Assembly: GCA_020060215.1 (NCBI GenBank)
Contig: JAGVAP010000006.1
Coordinates: 1-6,150 of the forward strand
DNA length: 6,150 nucleotides
Source of the DNA: Deltaproteobacteria bacterium
Lineage (GTDB): Bacteria; Desulfobacterota; DSM-4660; Desulfatiglandales; HGW-15
Reading direction: 5' to 3'
A program made the position numbers and the translations under genes. Shown here one piece after another: positions 5,434 through 6,150 of the stretch (positions are counted from its first letter, which is position 1; the number at the start of each line of letters is the position of its first letter). The notes below the pieces were generated by a model. It was not told where the DNA came from and did no database searches. It saw nothing but the letters and a program-made list of their open reading frames with translations.

Positions 5434-6116
5434 AAGGACAAAAGAGCGAATTCTTCCTGGGCCTCGGCCTGATGATCGGATTCGTGGTCGTGCTCATCTT
5501 CTTCTTCATGCCTCTCTTCAACGGCAACAACGGGCTCGACTATCTGGACAACCTCTACAATTCCATCTCCAAAGGTTCCGCCTACTACATCCCGGCCATC
5601 AAGGAGGACGTGGAGAAGTTCAAAAACAACGTGGTCAGCGCAAACCTTCAGATGACCGCCGAAGAGGAGGCGGTCCAGACCGCCAAGCTCTTCAAGGCCG
5701 GCGGCGCGACCGTGGACGTAACGGGGCGGGACCTCAAAGTCAGGGGCGATCTGGCCATGATCCTGGGCAATGCCTTGGCGGATGCGGACGCAATGTACTG
5801 GAACAAGGGTGCGGCCCTTTCGACCAAATACGGCTACCGGGAAAGAAAGGCCGTCTACAACTGGTGGAAGGGGCTGGAGGAGATGCAGAAGAGCCTCAAC
5901 AAGGACAAGAAGTTCAAGGAGGCCAAGATCATCAGCCTTGTTCAGAAAAAAGCGGTGGAAACCGCCTATAATTATTATACCATTGAACCACAGAAGATCG
6001 GGGACCGGTGGGGAACGGTCGTCTTCTCCCTCGTGTTCTATGTCGTCTACACATTGTGGTACGGGTTTGCGATCCTGTTCATGTTCGAAGGATGGGGGCT
6101 CAAGTTCGGCCATTAG
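5430..6116 (+). CDS. Unrecognised two-helix membrane protein coupled to the permease
   Basis: A 228-residue protein of a family I do not recognise. Residues 8-30 form a strong N-terminal membrane helix ending FFFMPLF, and residues 195-219 form a second one rich in aromatics. The 165 residues between carry NGLDYLDNLYNSISKGSAYYIP (split here as NGLDYLDNLY, then NSISKGSAYYIP), a TVDVTGRDLKV stretch, and a Lys/Glu-rich, probably helical part at 140-180. The charged ends of helix one suggest that the N-terminus is inside, the middle domain outside and the short C-terminus inside. GGAGG at 5418-5422, seven bases before the ATG, and the ATGA overlap with the permease stop fix the start; longer open frames to the left are shadows of the permease gene. 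The context points to an accessory or sensing subunit of the transporter, but this is inference. No catalytic motif, cysteine or haem site is visible. Confidence 0.88.
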   Translation: MKGQKSEFFLGLGLMIGFVVVLIFFFMPLFNGNNGLDYLDNLYNSISKGSAYYIPAIKEDVEKFKNNVVSANLQMTAEEEAVQTAKLFKAGGATVDVTGRDLKVRGDLAMILGNALADADAMYWNKGAALSTKYGYRERKAVYNWWKGLEEMQKSLNKDKKFKEAKIISLVQKKAVETAYNYYTIEPQKIGDRWGTVVFSLVFYVVYTLWYGFAILFMFEGWGLKFGH

Positions 6117-6150
6117 CGATTTTTGAGATACCGTGAAAGGCCGGCGGGAA
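6117..6150 (+). other. Short downstream tail, no terminator seen
   Basis: Only 34 bases follow the last stop. They contain a TTTTT run at 6120-6124 but no stem before it, and a GGCCGGC near the right edge that may be the start of a structure cut off by the window. It cannot be decided whether the operon continues. Confidence 0.4.

Overview
This 6.15 kb window is GC-rich bacterial DNA, and every gene I can support reads on the + strand. The protein style suggests a deltaproteobacterial (Desulfobacterota-like) anaerobe, perhaps a syntroph or sulfate reducer. The reasons are stand-alone receiver proteins with KMPGGMDG and LTGHAS motifs, a TauE/SafE permease with an unusual membrane partner, and an AMP-forming acid:CoA ligase. 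This placement is an inference from general resemblance; no rRNA or other marker gene is present.

Layout: positions 1-97 hold the last codons of an unrecognised gene. Positions 98-461 are non-coding, with a C-rich tract, a perfect hairpin and short repeats. Positions 462-2069 encode a complete AMP-forming acyl/aryl-CoA synthetase. Positions 2070-2482 are a 413-base gap with several hairpins, one a 13-bp stem, and a candidate promoter just before the next gene. Positions 2483-3892 carry three consecutive stand-alone CheY-type receivers, which look like products of tandem duplication; the third starts with GTG. Positions 3893-4131 hold a striking 27-bp inverted repeat built from 9-bp CTTCGTGNN units, followed by a small palindrome. 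Positions 4132-5433 encode a two-repeat TauE/SafE permease with an extra N-terminal segment and a hydrophilic central linker. The permease stop overlaps the start (ATGA) of a 228-residue protein at 5430-6116. That protein has one membrane helix at each end and a large, probably extracytoplasmic, middle; I do not recognise its family.

How the parts may work together: the three receivers have no output domain and no kinase is visible, so they probably act by protein contact or in a phosphorelay with kinases encoded elsewhere. The permease and the two-helix protein are translationally coupled and are the best candidates for a physical complex. Whether the receivers control that transporter is suggested only by adjacency. 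The ligase seems to be a separate unit.
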